Part shown: positions 27,764-40,061 of the stretch, piece after piece
How the letters are laid out: every line of letters begins with the position of its first letter
Numbering within the stretch: the first letter of the stretch is position 1
Origin: Escallonia rubra
Lineage: Eukaryota; Streptophyta; Magnoliopsida; Escalloniales; Escalloniaceae
Length of the DNA: 64,000 nt
Assembly: GCA_033065855.1 (NCBI GenBank)
Contig: JAVXUO010002562.1
Coordinates: forward strand, 1-64,000
Direction of reading: 5' to 3'
The notes under the pieces: generated by a model
Database searches by the model: none
The model's input: the letters and a program-made list of their open reading frames with translations, nothing else
Told to the model about the DNA's origin: nothing
Made by a program: the position numbers and the translations under genes

Positions 27764-28203
27764 GATGGGAGCTGATCAAATTCCACCGCTGACATCTTAG
27801 CTTAAGTTGGCAGCGGTCTGGCCGTCAATACGGTCAGCGTGGATGGGTAAGATTACAATTTGTTTTAGCAAACTTTCACCGTTCGCATGTTGCTCACGTT
27901 GAAGTTACCAATTTGCCCCTGCTGCTGATGACTCTAAGAGGCCTTATCTAGAATGTAAACTGCCATTCTCCCTGTTTTTATGTGCTTCGCCGCGTTTCGT
28001 TATCACTGTCCGCGGTAAAGAGAAGGAAGCTGGGCATTGAGGGACATTTTGATCAAAAGTACCATCCGTTGCATAATCGTCTGCTGGATAACGTAGCGGA
28101 TGGCGAGAAGGCTTAAGTAAAAGCCAGATCCAGCCGATCCATCTGCGATGGATGGTGGCCAGATCACGGGCAACTTAGCTTAAAAAATGGATCAACTCCC
28201 ATT
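27764..28203. mobile_element. MITE-like element with inverted ends
   Basis: The left end GATGGGAGCTGATCAAATT and the inverted right end AATGGGAGTTGATCCATTTT match imperfectly, and similarity continues inward through TTAGCTTAAGTTG(G/C)C and GATCTGGCC-type text. The length is 440 bp and there is no coding capacity. The target-site duplication is unclear, so the superfamily is not assigned. Confidence 0.6.
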
Positions 28204-28727
28204 TAAAATTGGCCCAACATTGAGTTAGATCAGTATGGTAACATAAATTTTTTAGGACTGTGGGAATCCCCCCCTCCCTTACAAAACACACACACAAAAC
28301 ACAGAATCAATCTGACGATGATGTCGTTGGGTTTGTAAATTACAAGCAACGATCACGCACCTAAAACTGGCCTTTGCAGTTTAGGAACCTAGCAAAAAGC
28401 AATTGCAGATGACTAGTCTAACCACGTATTAACAACACCAGATCAACGACTAAACAAAACCGTGTTGTTTGTTGTTAAATTCTTTCAAACCCATGAATTC
28501 CACCTGATCTGCTGTAAGAACTCAGAAGTAGGTCTGCTTGCCCACTGCATGAACAGAGGTAGTGAATGATTTTTGTGTTCGTGGTTTAACAAGAACCAGA
28601 TGATTACTCCTCCATACAATTCGAAAAATCAGAAGGGTAACATACGTATCAGTACTAGCTATGTACATTTAAGATCATACTCTGCAATGGTGCAATGTCA
28701 TTACAACTTCAAGACATGTTCCCACAT
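28204..28727. other. 3' flank of DUF1442 gene 1, no gene seen
   Basis: Includes the probable 3' untranslated region of the minus-strand gene ending at 28728. Nothing else definable. Confidence 0.4.
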
Positions 28728-29510
28728 TCAAGCCTTGATCACTCTGCCATGAGGAGACCTGACTCTGAACACATGCTCTTCACCTGTGCATTTATCTACT
28801 TTAATAACCCAATGATTTCTCTTCCCAGAACCACCATTACTTCCGCTAGTGATTTTAGCTCTTGCAGCTCTTCTGGTCAGTAGCAAACCTTCTCCAATCG
28901 GCAACAAATGGGTGTGTGATCCGCTCCACTGCCACGAATCCTTGCAAAATGCATTATAACCCAACACAACACTACTACTATGCCTCTCGGATGCTTGCAC
29001 AGTTCTAAGGATTCTCTCATAATTTTCAAGATTACAATCGAGAACCACAAGATCCGCTTCCTTGTAATGATTCGATAGTAAAGTTTGAGCTTCCCCTATC
29101 ACAAACTCAATGCGATCATCGACGTTGCACCTCAAAGCGATTTTTGATGTGTGCAGTTGTTCCTCGTCACGTACAATGCAAATGATACGGCCACCAGTTT
29201 GATGAGCTGCAGCGACTAGGCCTAGCGCGGTGGAGGCTGCAGTAGAACTAGTGGTGGCACATGATGCAAAAACCATGAGTTGCGCGTTGTTGCCAGCAGC
29301 AAGCGCAGAGATGAACTCTGCTACGTCTGGTTCTTTGTCCCTTTCTCCCTGCACGAATTGAAAAAAAATGTTAAAATGTATGTAATTTGGAGATATTGAC
29401 AGTGCTGAAGAATGCAGGTGGGTGTATGAAGAGAAAGGGTCTCTCATACTAACCATCTTGATGGTCTTGAGGTAGGCTTTAGTAGCATTTTCAGCAGACC
29501 AGCAACCCAT
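28728..29510 (-). CDS. DUF1442 family protein, copy 1
   Basis: Two exons, 29454-29510 and 28728-29348, giving 225 residues. Exon 1 encodes MGCWSAENATKAYLKTIKM; exon 2 begins GERDKEPDVAEFISALAAGN. Donor GTTAGT, acceptor GTGCAG. The start is chosen because MxxWSAxNATKAY opens the family; the upstream in-frame extension is promoter and leader sequence. DUF1442 proteins are plant-specific, with a predicted Rossmann-like fold (note ADLVVLDCN and GGRIICIVR strands) and no proven function. The C-terminal HWVIKVDKCTGEEHVFRVR is conserved with the second copy at 37 kb. Both genes share strand and intron position, so they are duplicates. Confidence 0.92.
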   Translation of the reverse strand: MGCWSAENATKAYLKTIKMVSMRDPFSSYTHLHSSALSISPNYIHFNIFFQFVQGERDKEPDVAEFISALAAGNNAQLMVFASCATTSSTAASTALGLVAAAHQTGGRIICIVRDEEQLHTSKIALRCNVDDRIEFVIGEAQTLLSNHYKEADLVVLDCNLENYERILRTVQASERHSSSVVLGYNAFCKDSWQWSGSHTHLLPIGEGLLLTRRAARAKITSGSNGGSGKRNHWVIKVDKCTGEEHVFRVRSPHGRVIKA

Positions 29511-29571
29511 TCTTGTAATCTTGTGTATGTCTTTGGTTAACCTCTGAGAGAAATAGAGAAGGCCTTCTGCC

Positions 29572-29580
29572 TTTATATAT
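29572..29580 (-). promoter_or_regulatory. TATA box of DUF1442 copy 1
   Basis: TATATAAAG on the minus strand, about 65 bases before the ATG. A short leader with GGCCTTCTCTATTTCTCTC follows, similar to the leader of the second copy. Confidence 0.65.
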
Positions 29581-32029
29581 GGGTTGGGCATGTGAGCAAA
29601 ACCGTGAGGGCTTAGGTTGGCCATTAGTGCTGGATTGTGTCTGTCCAACTGTCATTTCTAACATTATTAATGGTTTGAGATTGAACAGAAAAACCAAGAG
29701 GGATTAGGTTGGTCATTAGTGTAAAACTGAAGTTTTCCCGTCTCTTACCATTAAAAAGTTGATCGGGAACCATAACAGAGAATGATGACGTGACCGTCGA
29801 TCAGGTGTAAGTTCTAGCAGGCAAACTAGGGTGACAGCGAGATGTGACTTCCAGCGGGAACTCTTCAATCCCCTCTAGGGTGACCGTCAAATGAAAGTTC
29901 CCACGGAGAAACTACCGCCAGGTGAGAGTTCCGACGAGAAACTCTTCGATACTTAAGTCAGAGCGTAGCGCAACTACAAGATAAAGTTTTTTTTGACAAA
30001 CACTAAAACTCAAAAAAAAGCTACGACATGATAGCGTGTGTGCGAATAGTTATTTATGTATCTGGAGGTGTGTGAATGGTTATTTACGTACCGGGGGTGC
30101 CCTTTTATGTAGGTTTAGGCATAGAACCCCAATAAAATTAGGAGTGCCCCGGCTGGACCTTGGGCCTGATCATCAAGTTAAAGTCTTTCAAAATCCTAAT
30201 TCACCCGATAACTATCAATCTCGTAGTTGATCAAGTTTGATCTATGCATGTTTGTATTTCCCAATGCTGCAAAATGTGTATTCCCAAGTACAGTAAAGTG
30301 TTGGTGAGCTTCCTGGACACCATCTTCATTGCAATTTTAGAGGACAAAACCTGGCAATACACCATTACCCCAATACTTGTTTATTAGCTGTAATGCCCTA
30401 CAGTAGAGGGACAGTTGAAATTTCTTAAGAATATAAAGAAATCTGACCCAATTCATTAAGTTTTCTTAATTACGACTTGTTAGAGACAAACCAAACCAAA
30501 CCCATGTTAGTTCTGGCAACCATCCAGCAAACTTGTAATTCATTTTAGTTTTGAGTCGTCATCCCATTAGTTAAATAATGCATAACTATGTGCTACCATT
30601 AGGCCTGACAAAATGGGTGGGTGGGTTGGGTTTGGATTTGGGTCAAATGGGTGACCCACTTAGACCCATTTATTTATGGGTGGGTTGGGTTAATCATTAA
30701 ATGGGTTGGTTTAACCCATTATTCCAATATGTCCCATTACCAAGACCCAAACTAATTTGACAATTTCTCACTCGACCCAATTCTGACCCGACACAGCGTC
30801 TGGACTACCATAAACCAAGTCTCCTTTTTGTTTTGCTTGGCCTTTCAGTATAGTAATGGAGTGATCTCAATTTACAAATCTAGGAGAATTGGTAACAACT
30901 TTTGCACATAATTTTTTATAATTACACAAAATGAAAATTTTAAGTGTCTTTAAAAAGTTGTCAAAAGATTTTATGTACTTTCAGAGAGCATTTTACCCTC
31001 AATTTTTATTGTATGCTAAGCATTCATATATAACTTATTTCTGGTTGATTTTCAAAAGCGATCTTAATCAACTTTCAAAATCAGTATTTAGCAAAATTAG
31101 CTTTAATGTATGGATGGTGTTTGGATACAAATTAAACTATTAAAAGCGGTTTCTATGCGGGCAAAATAAACACAAATTTAATAGTTGAATAAAAAATTCT
31201 AAGTCTTTGTAGTTAACAGAGATATTTTGGTACTTTATTTGGTCAAACCCAATTACGAAAAAGTGATTAATCCATAATTCTGGTTTTCTTAGATTATGAT
31301 TTTGATCTAATCAATTTCTCATCTTTCTCAAATGCCTAACAACTTGATTTAATGATATTTGATCAAATTTGACCATCGCGTAATCAATCCAAAACAAGCT
31401 CTCCGTAGCACGGCCATAGATAACCACATATTCGTCCCCCTATTCTTCTAAATGCTACAATAAAGTCGCAAATGTATATACAACTTTCCATGAGTCCAAT
31501 GTCCCTTAATTATGCTTTAACATGTAAAATAACAAGCCATAGAGAAGTACAAGGGTTACTTGTTTTGCCTCCCTGAAGCCAAACAGAGATTTTAGATCCG
31601 ATCTTGTTGTTTCCATGCAAACACACACACATATAAGATAAGAGATTGGACAAGGTACATATAAATTAATTGCCCTATGGTCTCTCTTTCATCAAATTCC
31701 ATTAAAAACTGTTCTTTCATCTGCTTGTCTGTGCAATGAATTCCGGAGAAGAGTGCAAGAAAGCAAGGAGGAGGTGGGAGAGAGAAAGGTGAAGGGAAAT
31801 GGAGGATGAATGTGATCGATCAACAAGTTGTGGGCTAAAAATTCTGTTTCAATCAGAAAGGAGCCCTTGCAGGGGACAAGTCTGCACCCGTCAACAGTCA
31901 ACACTAGTACCTTGTTAAGTACCATCAACTTGGTCACCAACCAACCGTATCCTAATGGAAGTGCCCACAAATCACCAACTTATTCTAGGACATTTTACCT
32001 TCGAAACCTACTTTGCAAGTGGGCGTGAA
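29581..32029. other. Upstream region of DUF1442 copy 1 and spacer
   Basis: A degenerate duplication at about 29594-29722 repeats GGTTGG(C/T)CATTAGTG. 30370-30560 resembles 37980-38155 upstream of copy 2. 30601-30790 is rich in GGGT/ACCC words beginning GGCCTGACAAAATGGGTGGG, like one end of a hAT element, but no partner end was found. 30.8-32.0 kb is AT-rich with no gene. Confidence 0.5.
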
Positions 32030-33250
32030 TTTCACGTTACTATTTCAATTTCGATTCAGTTTACTTTACTGTTTTTAATTTCGTGCTCGATTCACCAATT
32101 GAAGGGATGAAGTTCAGTGTTTTGTATGTCTGGCAATCTTCCATGACTAAAATCGTAATTTCAACTCCCTTATTCACCTTGGCTGCCGTGTTAACCCCCT
32201 AATCCACTTGGTAGCCACGTCATACAGGCTCAACACCAGCACCATTCATACGACCACTAAACCTCACAAAATCCCTACCAACGAACCCACCCTAAGCGCC
32301 ACTTTCACTAGCTCCATCAAGCCAACACCACTATCAACCCAATTGCCTACATCTTACTGTCAGCGCCGTCCAAACTCCATTGCACCACTATATGGCCTAC
32401 ACCTTACTGCCTACACATATTGTCGTCCAAACCTAGTGCATACACCTTACTGCCACCACCAAAACACCATCTCCATCCAAATCCTCACCACGGCCAGCGC
32501 CGACAACCTCCACCATCACCACCACACTTTTCCAAACAAAGCTACCACTACTACAACCGATAATTAGAGCTACCAAAATCAAAGCCCTAACCATAATCAA
32601 AGTCAAAACCAACACCACCGTGCCACCGCACGACCAAGGCCTTCAAAACGAAAATCAAAACCCTAACCAAAACTAAAATCAAAACCATAAACCAAAGCCA
32701 TTGTGCCACCACACCACTACCATCTCCATAACCAAAATCAAAACCCTAAGCCAAAGCAACTGTGCCACCGCACCACCACCATCTCCAAAACCAAAGTCAA
32801 AACCCTAAACCAGAGCGACATCGCCATTGCACCACCACCATCTTCAAAACCAAAATCAAATTTAAAAACCAAAGCCACCACGATATCGCTCCACCATCAT
32901 GTTGAAAATTGAATCACCATCGAATTGGGAGTTACACCGCCGTTGTTGCCACGTGTCTAAGCCACCACATTGGCCACCTTCTATTGTGTTTTGACATTGA
33001 AAGAAATTTCTTATGTTAGGCGGTGGTGACGTGGTTGCACAGTTTAAGGAACCCTATATTTCCAATGATTGATAAGGTGGCAACGTGGTTGCAAGGATTG
33101 GATCGAAGCTACAAATTTGTCCATGAAAATCTAATATCGGTTCAAGAAATTCCTATTATTACTGTCAATTGGTGAATGCCGCACGAAATTGAAACTGCAA
33201 GGTGAATAGAGCCAAAATTAACATAGCAAGGTGATTTGCGCACATGACCC
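32030..33250. mobile_element. Probable non-autonomous DNA transposon with inverted ends
   Basis: AATTTCGTGC(TCG/GGC)ATTCACCAATTGA occurs at 32077-32102 and inverted at 33165-33190 (23 of 26 bases match), with weaker similarity on either side. The interior is a CCACCA/AAACCCTAA-type low-complexity array. No transposase is seen. Exact ends and target duplication are not resolved. Confidence 0.55.
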
Positions 33251-33756
33251 CAAATTTCAAGAGTTTAAGAGCAAAAAGTCCCTATATCTAACATTATTGA
33301 TGTCGCAAGATCGTTGTTCTTAAAAGCACTATTGTTTCTTGCTCTTCGATGCGTGTTGTACACGTGAAAATCAAGTAGAAGTGTCGATCATAATATCAAA
33401 ATTGACTCAAACATTTTGTTACCGAGGAAAGATGGTTCGTTGCCACGTCGAGGTGCCACAAAGGATGCAGTCTGAGTTGGCTTCCAAGTATGCAAAGTGG
33501 GAGACAGCAAGGATGGAGTAAGGGCTGAGAGCAAGGCTCCCCAGACAGATCGCGAGGGCTGGCAGCGCCGCGCAGGCAGGGTGACGACGAACAGGGCCAG
33601 CGGTTGACAGTCCGTGTCAAGGGTGCAGCGTCAAGAGTCCGATGTCAGGGGTCCAAATGTGTTTCTCTCACTAGAACTCCAGAGAGAATGGGTTTTAGAG
33701 AGAGAAAGTGAAAATGCCAAATGAGAGAGAAGTCCTTGAATAAGCTCCAGAATCCA

Positions 33757-33802
33757 CTATATATAGGCACAAATATGCGCGTGTCATCAGCCGACACGTG
33801 TC
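33757..33802 (-). promoter_or_regulatory. LTR promoter: TATA box and palindromic G-box
   Basis: CTATATATAG at 33757-33766. About 27 bases upstream in the sense of transcription is GACACGTGTC (33793-33802), a perfect palindrome with a G-box/ABRE core. A second TGACACGTCG follows near 33816. G-boxes are bound by bZIP and bHLH factors in stress and light responses; activity here is inferred. Confidence 0.6.
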
Positions 33803-34239
33803 GTCCTCTGGGAGTGACACGTCGCCGTAGGGGGTCCCGCAGTCTTGATTGTCCGTCGAATTGCCGGTCCCCGAGTTCGTGTCGTCCTGCCCTTGCAGCG
33901 TCCCTCTGCCTGTCTGAGGAGACTGACCACACTGCGGTAGCATGGTCAGAGTAGCCCGTTGCCCCAGCCTCCAGTCCAAGCCCTTACTGAATCCCACGAG
34001 ATGCGTCAAGAGACGCGCGGAGATCCTGACAGCGACGAGGGTTGCCCCTGCAGCCAACTGCCAGGCGGACTAGGCGCGATGCCCTCCGAGGACCTGCTCC
34101 CATCCCGGAGTGACCCGGGGGTCATTGCCCTGGCGGTGTCGATGATCAATGGTAACATGAGCTCGATACCCAGAGTCCGTGGCGGGGGGTCCTCGTGCAG
34201 GAGCACTACGAACGGAGCCCCCGGAAGCCCGTCGGTTGA

Positions 34240-34590
34240 TTGTGCAGGCGAGGGCCGGAGCCCCCGGTTGATTGAGCCGGCGAGGGCATTAGGGTTGCGA
34301 GCACATCCTGCGGTGAGGGCCGGAGCCTTTGTGAGTTAATTGAGCCGGCGAGGGCTTCATGGTTGCGAGCCCGTCCCGCCGCGAGGGCCGGAGCCCCGTC
34401 AGTTTGATTGAGCCGGCGAGGGCTTCATGGTTGCGAGCCCGTCCCGCCGCGAGTTTGATTGAGTCGGCGAGGGCTTCATGGTTGCGAGCCCGTCCCGCCG
34501 CGAGGGCCGGAGCCCTGTCAGTTGATTGAGCCGGCGAGGGCTTTAGGGTTGCGAGCCCGTCCCGCCGCGAGTTTGATTGAGCCGGCGACA
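34240..34590. repeat. Tandem array of about 65-70 bp units in the LTR
   Basis: Units contain GATTGAGCCGGCGAGGGCTT, then CATGGTTGCGAGCCCGTCCC and GCCGCGAGGGCCGGAGCCC, in complete and partial copies. The array keeps frames open on both strands; these frames are not genes. Confidence 0.85.
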
Positions 34591-34679
34591 ATGAGCGTCG
34601 CGCTACTGAAGATAGCGGGGGTGTGTTGTTGGAGCGAGAAGCCAGTGCCGTGCAGCAGGTTCCCCCCAAGGACAAGGGA

Positions 34680-35030
34680 GGCCGACCCCCTTACAAAGTG
34701 GGTGGCCGACCCCCTTCTCAGGGGGGTGGCCGACCCCCTTACAAAGTGGGTGGCCGACCCCCTTCTCAGGGGGGTGGCCGACCCCCTTCTTAGGGGGGTG
34801 GCCGACCCCCTTACAAAGTGGGTGGCCGACCGCCTTCTTAGAGGGGTGGCCGACCCCCTTCTTAGGGGGATGGCCGACCCCCTTACAAAGTGGGTGGCCG
34901 ACCCCCTTCTCAGGGGGGTGGCCGACCCCCTTCTCAGGGGGGTGGCCGACCCCCTTACAAAGTGGGTGGCCGACCCCCTTCTTACGGGGGTGGCTGATCC
35001 CCTTCTCAGGGGAGTGGCCGACCCCTCGGG
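34680..35030. repeat. Tandem array of about 23-bp GC-rich units in the LTR
   Basis: About fifteen units of GTGGCCGACCCCCTT alternate between the endings ACAAAGTGG and CTCAGGGGG (or CTTAGGGGG). The second type forms a short hairpin (CCCCCTTCTCAGGGGGG). All-frame openness arises from the repeat. Confidence 0.9.
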
Positions 35031-35228
35031 GGGGAAATGCACTTTCGATCGTCGTCTGAATGCTTTAAGGGGCGGAACGCTTTGACCGAGCAACGATGTT
35101 GAGCATCGGAGCTCTTTGACCGAGCAATGATGTTGAGCATGTTTGACTGCTGAGCGGGTGACGTGTCGTGCCATTGGGGTCTTTTAGCGGGCCCTGGGGT
35201 GCGGTCCGGATAGGTTGTGAACACATTT

Positions 35229-36947
35229 TTGCAGCCAGAAAGTTTTCTATAGTCAGACAAATGAGGCTGTGCAAATCATAACATAGATCTGAGTTCGGAA
35301 TATATAGATCTACATAGACATAATACTTTGTTGGAGTCTTTTACTTGAATTTTTTTTTCATAATCCGTAGCGCATTTGCTCCTTGCTACTTGAAGGCGAA
35401 TTAAATATCTCTCATTTACCAATTTCTATGTCTAAGATGTGCAATCATGTGCCCATTCATGTATGTAATTACATAAGATGTATTCCTTGAAATCTCATCC
35501 AAGCTCAATATAATTCAACTAATTAGCCAAACTAAAAGATTTCTAGTGGTAATTAGTACTTACATTTTCAGGAATTTTTTTGCAACCTCTCGTATGACGA
35601 CAATCGGTGGTTGTTGAATATAGTTTTAGCAATTCTGCTAACACTTTCAGCGATAATTCGTAACATCACTGATAAAAAATTAAAAGTATTTACCGACCAT
35701 TAAGTGTCGCTATACAGAAGATTGTAGTTATTTTCTTATAACTCAGATTATTGCAGCCAAAACTTTCTTTTTAGATCATTTCAGGTTGGCATCCTTTGCA
35801 GGCACTTATATTCAAGCACTTATTTCAGCTGGCAGACTCTGAGGATATCTTGGATACAGTGACACCTATCATCTATATGACTTTTGCTATATAGTAACTG
35901 GCTACCATCACTTTACTATCGACAGGGTTGCACCGCATATTTTGAAGGAAGCAAAACTACTAGCTAGATCTGTAACCCTTGTATGGCCATAAGGTCAGAT
36001 GACTCCTTTTCCTTTTAATTAATGCAATTCTCTTATTACAAAAAAAAAAAAACTTGATTAATTATGGACATCTTCAGATACTACAAATGTTTGAAAATCA
36101 TCATGAACTAAAGCTATTTTGTTCAAGGCACCAGTTGGATACTTTGGTGTATCGAGTTTTATATTGTACCGAGGCCAAAGGGGCGTAGGGTTCTACCTGA
36201 TTTTGATATACAAATAGTGTAGATTTTAAATGGCATAAGATCATAATACCTTCAGACTTTCCTGCTTTCTCTTCTAGCAAACTACCAACTCAATATTCCA
36301 ACTTTCAAAGTTTCTCATCGTTTGTGTACGTTTGTGTGTGTGCGTGTGGATGTGTGGGTGCCTTTCGTTGTTATATATTTGTTTCTCTTGACCAAGTCAG
36401 AAGTTGCTTCTGCATGTAATAGGTTAGGAAGAGTGCTGCAAATGTCCAAATTAAAATGGCATTTGACCTTTGCATTGTTTTTTAATTAAAGATTTTTTTT
36501 TCTTTTTGCTACGATTAGAACTATAATTTATATGGCCCGTAGCATGGAAATTTGAATCAGTGACCTTAGAGTTATCCCTCAAGGCCTCTGTCGTTTCTCC
36601 TACCCCTTGAGGTCGAACTAAAGATTTTGGCGGTGCAACATTTGCAAAATTCGATACCGAAAATCTTTCATTGATCAAGACATAACCAACAATAATGATT
36701 GAGTTACACACAATGCAGCTGCATATTTACAGTTCCAAAATTCTGCTTAGCTTGAACACCTCATCATTCTAACCCAAGCCCTTCGCTGGTATCGATCTTC
36801 ACGATGATTACAGAGTTCAGATTAGGCAGAAGTACCACCAAGCATCTCACTTCTTTTGCTTGACACTGCAAGAGTGGGACGAGGAAGTTGAAATTCTACA
36901 AGGCAGCCAATTCAATAGAGCCTTTTAACACAAACCCTAGCCAAATA
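35229..36947. other. Spacer between solo LTR and DUF1442 copy 2
   Basis: 35610-35775 is the second copy of the repeat seen at 17225-17400. The rest is AT-rich with no gene. The last part should hold the 3' region of DUF1442 copy 2. Confidence 0.45.
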
Positions 36948-37696
36948 TCAGTTGCATGCCTTGCCCTCTGGAAGTCTAACCCTGAAGACATGCTCTTCGC
37001 CAGTGAACTTGTCTACTTTGACAACCCAATGACTCTTTCTGGAACCAAGATTCTTGGCATTTGCGCGTATCCTACTCAAACTTAAGCCCCCTCCTATCGG
37101 CAAAAGATGAGCATTCGACGCAAAAGACCTCCAAGAACCCTTGCAAAATGCATTGTATCCCAGAACGATTGCATCGTTTTGCCTTCCACTGGTTTGAAAG
37201 ATGCCTTGGTGAATGTTCCTCATGTTACAATCGATGAGAACAAAATCCGCGTCTTTGTAGTCATTTAACAGTAGGGGCTGAGCTTCCCCTACTACAAATT
37301 CGATGCAGTCACTTGCATCGCGGCCTAAGGCTTCTATCGATAGTCTTAGCTCAATGTATCCCCTGAGGATGCACACCACACGACCACCCGTTTGGTGTGC
37401 CGCGGCCACTAGGGCTTGCATGGTGTACGCCTCCGCTGTGCCCTCACACGCCACCACCATGAGCCGCGCATTGTTGCCAGCGGCTAGCGCTGAAACAAAC
37501 TCCGCTACATCCGGCTCCTTGGCTCTCTTTCCCTGCATGAAGATCCAACATTTTGATTAGCCAAAGGTGAGAAAATTTACCATGCGAAGATGTCACGTAC
37601 TCTTTTAGGACATGAATGAACACTAGGAGAACTCCGTACCATTTTCAATGTTCTAATGTATGCTTTGGTAGCATTATCAGCAGACCACGAAGCCAT
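36948..37696 (-). CDS. DUF1442 family protein, copy 2
   Basis: Two exons, 37640-37696 and 36948-37532, giving 213 residues. Exon 1 encodes MASWSADNATKAYIRTLKM; exon 2 begins GKRAKEPDVAEFVSALAAGN. The intron sits at exactly the same codon as in copy 1 (donor GTACGG, acceptor ATGCAG). Compared with copy 1 it lacks a Ser/Thr-rich insertion after about residue 50 and a Gly/Ser stretch before the HWVVKVDKFTGEEHVFRVR C-terminus. Function unknown, as for the family. The frame is intact, so both copies are likely functional. Confidence 0.92.
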
Positions 37697-37751
37697 TTTT
37701 ATCTCTTTACTTGTTATTCAACTTTGAGAGAAGGAAGTAGGCCTCCAAGCT

Positions 37752-37758
37752 TATATAA
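37752..37758 (-). promoter_or_regulatory. TATA box of DUF1442 copy 2
   Basis: TTATATAAG context on the minus strand about 58 bases before the ATG, at nearly the same spacing as in copy 1, followed by a similar CTTCCTTCTCTCA leader. Confidence 0.65.
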
Positions 37759-40061
37759 GCACAAAGGTGACTTGCCAACTTAATTGGCAATAGATAAGAC
37801 TCTGCGTGTGTGTGTGTAGAGACAAATAAAGAAGGAGTCGGATGGTTGTATTGAATGGTCTTCTGTTACAACTTTGGTGTGGCAAAATGTGATGCATGAT
37901 GATACCTTGCTTCTAGGCAATAGTTGCTTAAAATTGGTCTAAATTAATATAAGTAGACCTTCAGTTTAATAATATGTACCATTTCCCAAATATTCGTTGA
38001 TTAGCTGTGATGTTAGACATTAGGGGGGCTATTACAATTTCTATAATGGATTTATAATCAAGTGGAGACAAAATTTTGTAAAGGGCCATGGTAGTTCTGG
38101 CAGCCACGCAACCAGCTTTTACCAGAATCTAATTTTGTTTTTGATATCAAAACAAAGTATAACTCTCGGCTGCTAGTGTCCTCCCACGTACGGGAAGTTC
38201 TAAAACTTTCATTCTTATATTTTCACGACAAAAGAGTCTCCCCTCTTAAGTTTTTTCGGTTAAAGTTTCACTCGACTATATATATAGATTGAACTCGATT
38301 CTTATGCTTGATAGACTTTTCCTGCTGTTGATCATGTTTTTGAGTTGGACATGGGTTGTTAGAGCTAGGCTTTGCCTGTTGATCATGTTTTATGCTATGT
38401 TGAAGGGTCAGATTGAGGCTTGGGATCACCTCATATTCCATGTTGTACGTGAGGCCGATTGTTAAATTTCTACCTCGACTATACATGGGCATTGTGATCG
38501 ATTCTTAATTAACATGATGCATGGACTTATAATTCTTCGAACATTATTTTGAGTTGGACACCAAACTTTAATATCCATTCCTCCCCTCCCCGGCCCCCAC
38601 CCACCAAGTCCTACATCTAATGAAAATTGATCTCAGGTCTGGTGATATGTTCATTAGTTAATTAAAAACTAAGTATATAGAGCCAGTGGTGGTGCTAATC
38701 AGTAACCAAAATAGGGACAATATTTTCCGTAAACTATTGAAAAAGCAATTTGTCTAAATTTTTATTCTGGATAAATGAAGTTTGACTGAGATGGTACAAA
38801 AAACAGACAAGTCCAAGGGCTATATAAAATTGGTTATCCAGAAAAAGTTTTTTTAGTTCAACCCCCTTAAACAATCTAACATATGTAGCCGGCTGTGCCA
38901 CAAGGATCTTGATTTGCCTTCAGAAAAGCGTACAGAAATCTGTATAGGGTATTAAGAGGTCCCATCTGTCTAATTCTGCTGGAAGGCCATTAGTTTCTGC
39001 TCTCTCTCTCTCACACACACACACACACTTACACTTGTGTGCAGTTGGATTTGAAGATGGGTAATGGCCCAGAAAGAGAGGACATGCAAAGAAGGAATGG
39101 ACGAAGTATGTGACGATAGGGACAAGCTCTGGTCCAAGATACTGGCGGATCAATCAATGGAGTTAAAAGCAATGCATCCGTTGGGGAAACACATCTGCAT
39201 GGGTCCATACGCACCAAATGCAGCTTCCAGTGTGCAGCTGGTTATCTTGGCTCCCAGCGCTCCGCACTCCATACTTGGGGGTCGGACGCATGTCCAAGCG
39301 TCTTTGTGCATGCACAGTTGCATGTGCATGTAATACTACGTAATGGACACACTGCTTTTTTGTGTATTGATCATCTCTGGTCCGAAGGATCCCTTTGCTT
39401 TAGCATAAGTTTTCACGGCTGTTAGATGTCACTGAAGGGTATTTAGCGACGAAAACAGTTCTGGCATTTGTCAATAGATATGAGCAACAACGAAAACCAA
39501 ACTTTTTTATGCTGCGCAAACTGTATAGCGACAGTTTCTGGGCAGAATAGGGTATCTAAGATCAAATTTACTAGTTTAAGCAATCTGCTATCCTGGAAAA
39601 CTTACAGAGAATCAAGGCTTATCAGACCAATCATACCTCGTTCTCGCTTACCACCATGAGATGATATGATGGGGTTGATCCTCGTATGCTTGTCCATGCT
39701 TTATTTGGGTAACTAGAAGCTTAAGTATTTGCCACTATTACACTTTTTTTGCAACAAATAAGACTTGAAATAATAGATGGGAAAGTCGTTTCTGGGGCAA
39801 TGCATTGAAGTATTGTACTCTGTGCATTATTATTGTACATATCACTAATGGCAGCTTTCTCAATTTATGATGTAATAAAAAGCTTAAAAAAACATAACTC
39901 AGAGCTTTCTAATAATATGCTATAAGCTACCATGCACAAGTAATCAGTAGTACGAAAAATGTGAACCATGTATCAAAAAATATGGGTGATCTCCAAACCA
40001 AAATAGAGTATGCAGCTCTGAAAGACAAATGATGGTGCTGGGTGTGCTACCGTTTGGTGAT
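37759..40061. other. Upstream region of DUF1442 copy 2 and spacer
   Basis: 37980-38155 resembles the region upstream of copy 1. 38.2-38.5 kb has imperfect internal repeats (TGTTGATCATGTTTT twice). A frame at 39064-39333 is unrecognised. The last few hundred bases should be the 3' region of the EXS gene. Confidence 0.4.

Larger units (their letters stand above)
33417..35223 (-). mobile_element. Solo LTR of a retrotransposon
   Basis: The sequence runs from TGTTACCGAGG to GGTTGTGAACA (TG...CA) and is flanked by a perfect 5-base target duplication CATTT (33412-33416 and 35224-35228). No gag, pol, primer-binding site or second LTR lies beside it, so it is a solo LTR of 1807 bp left by recombination. 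Transcription would run on the minus strand, with a TATA box at 33757-33766. It is markedly more GC-rich than its surroundings and its upstream part contains two tandem arrays. Confidence 0.88.

Noticed and set aside
29511..29648. 46-residue N-terminal extension of DUF1442 copy 1
   Set aside because: It runs through the TATA box; the paralogue starts at the matching internal Met.
32208..32912. His/Thr/Pro-rich frames
   Set aside because: Low-complexity CCACCA/AAACCC array inside a probable DNA transposon.
34680..35030. CRISPR-like regular array
   Set aside because: Units are contiguous variants with no unique spacers, in a plant LTR.
34459..35174. Two overlapping frames of more than 200 codons on opposite strands
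   Set aside because: Both are products of a 23-bp tandem array in the solo LTR; the peptides are pure repeats and no family resemblance exists.
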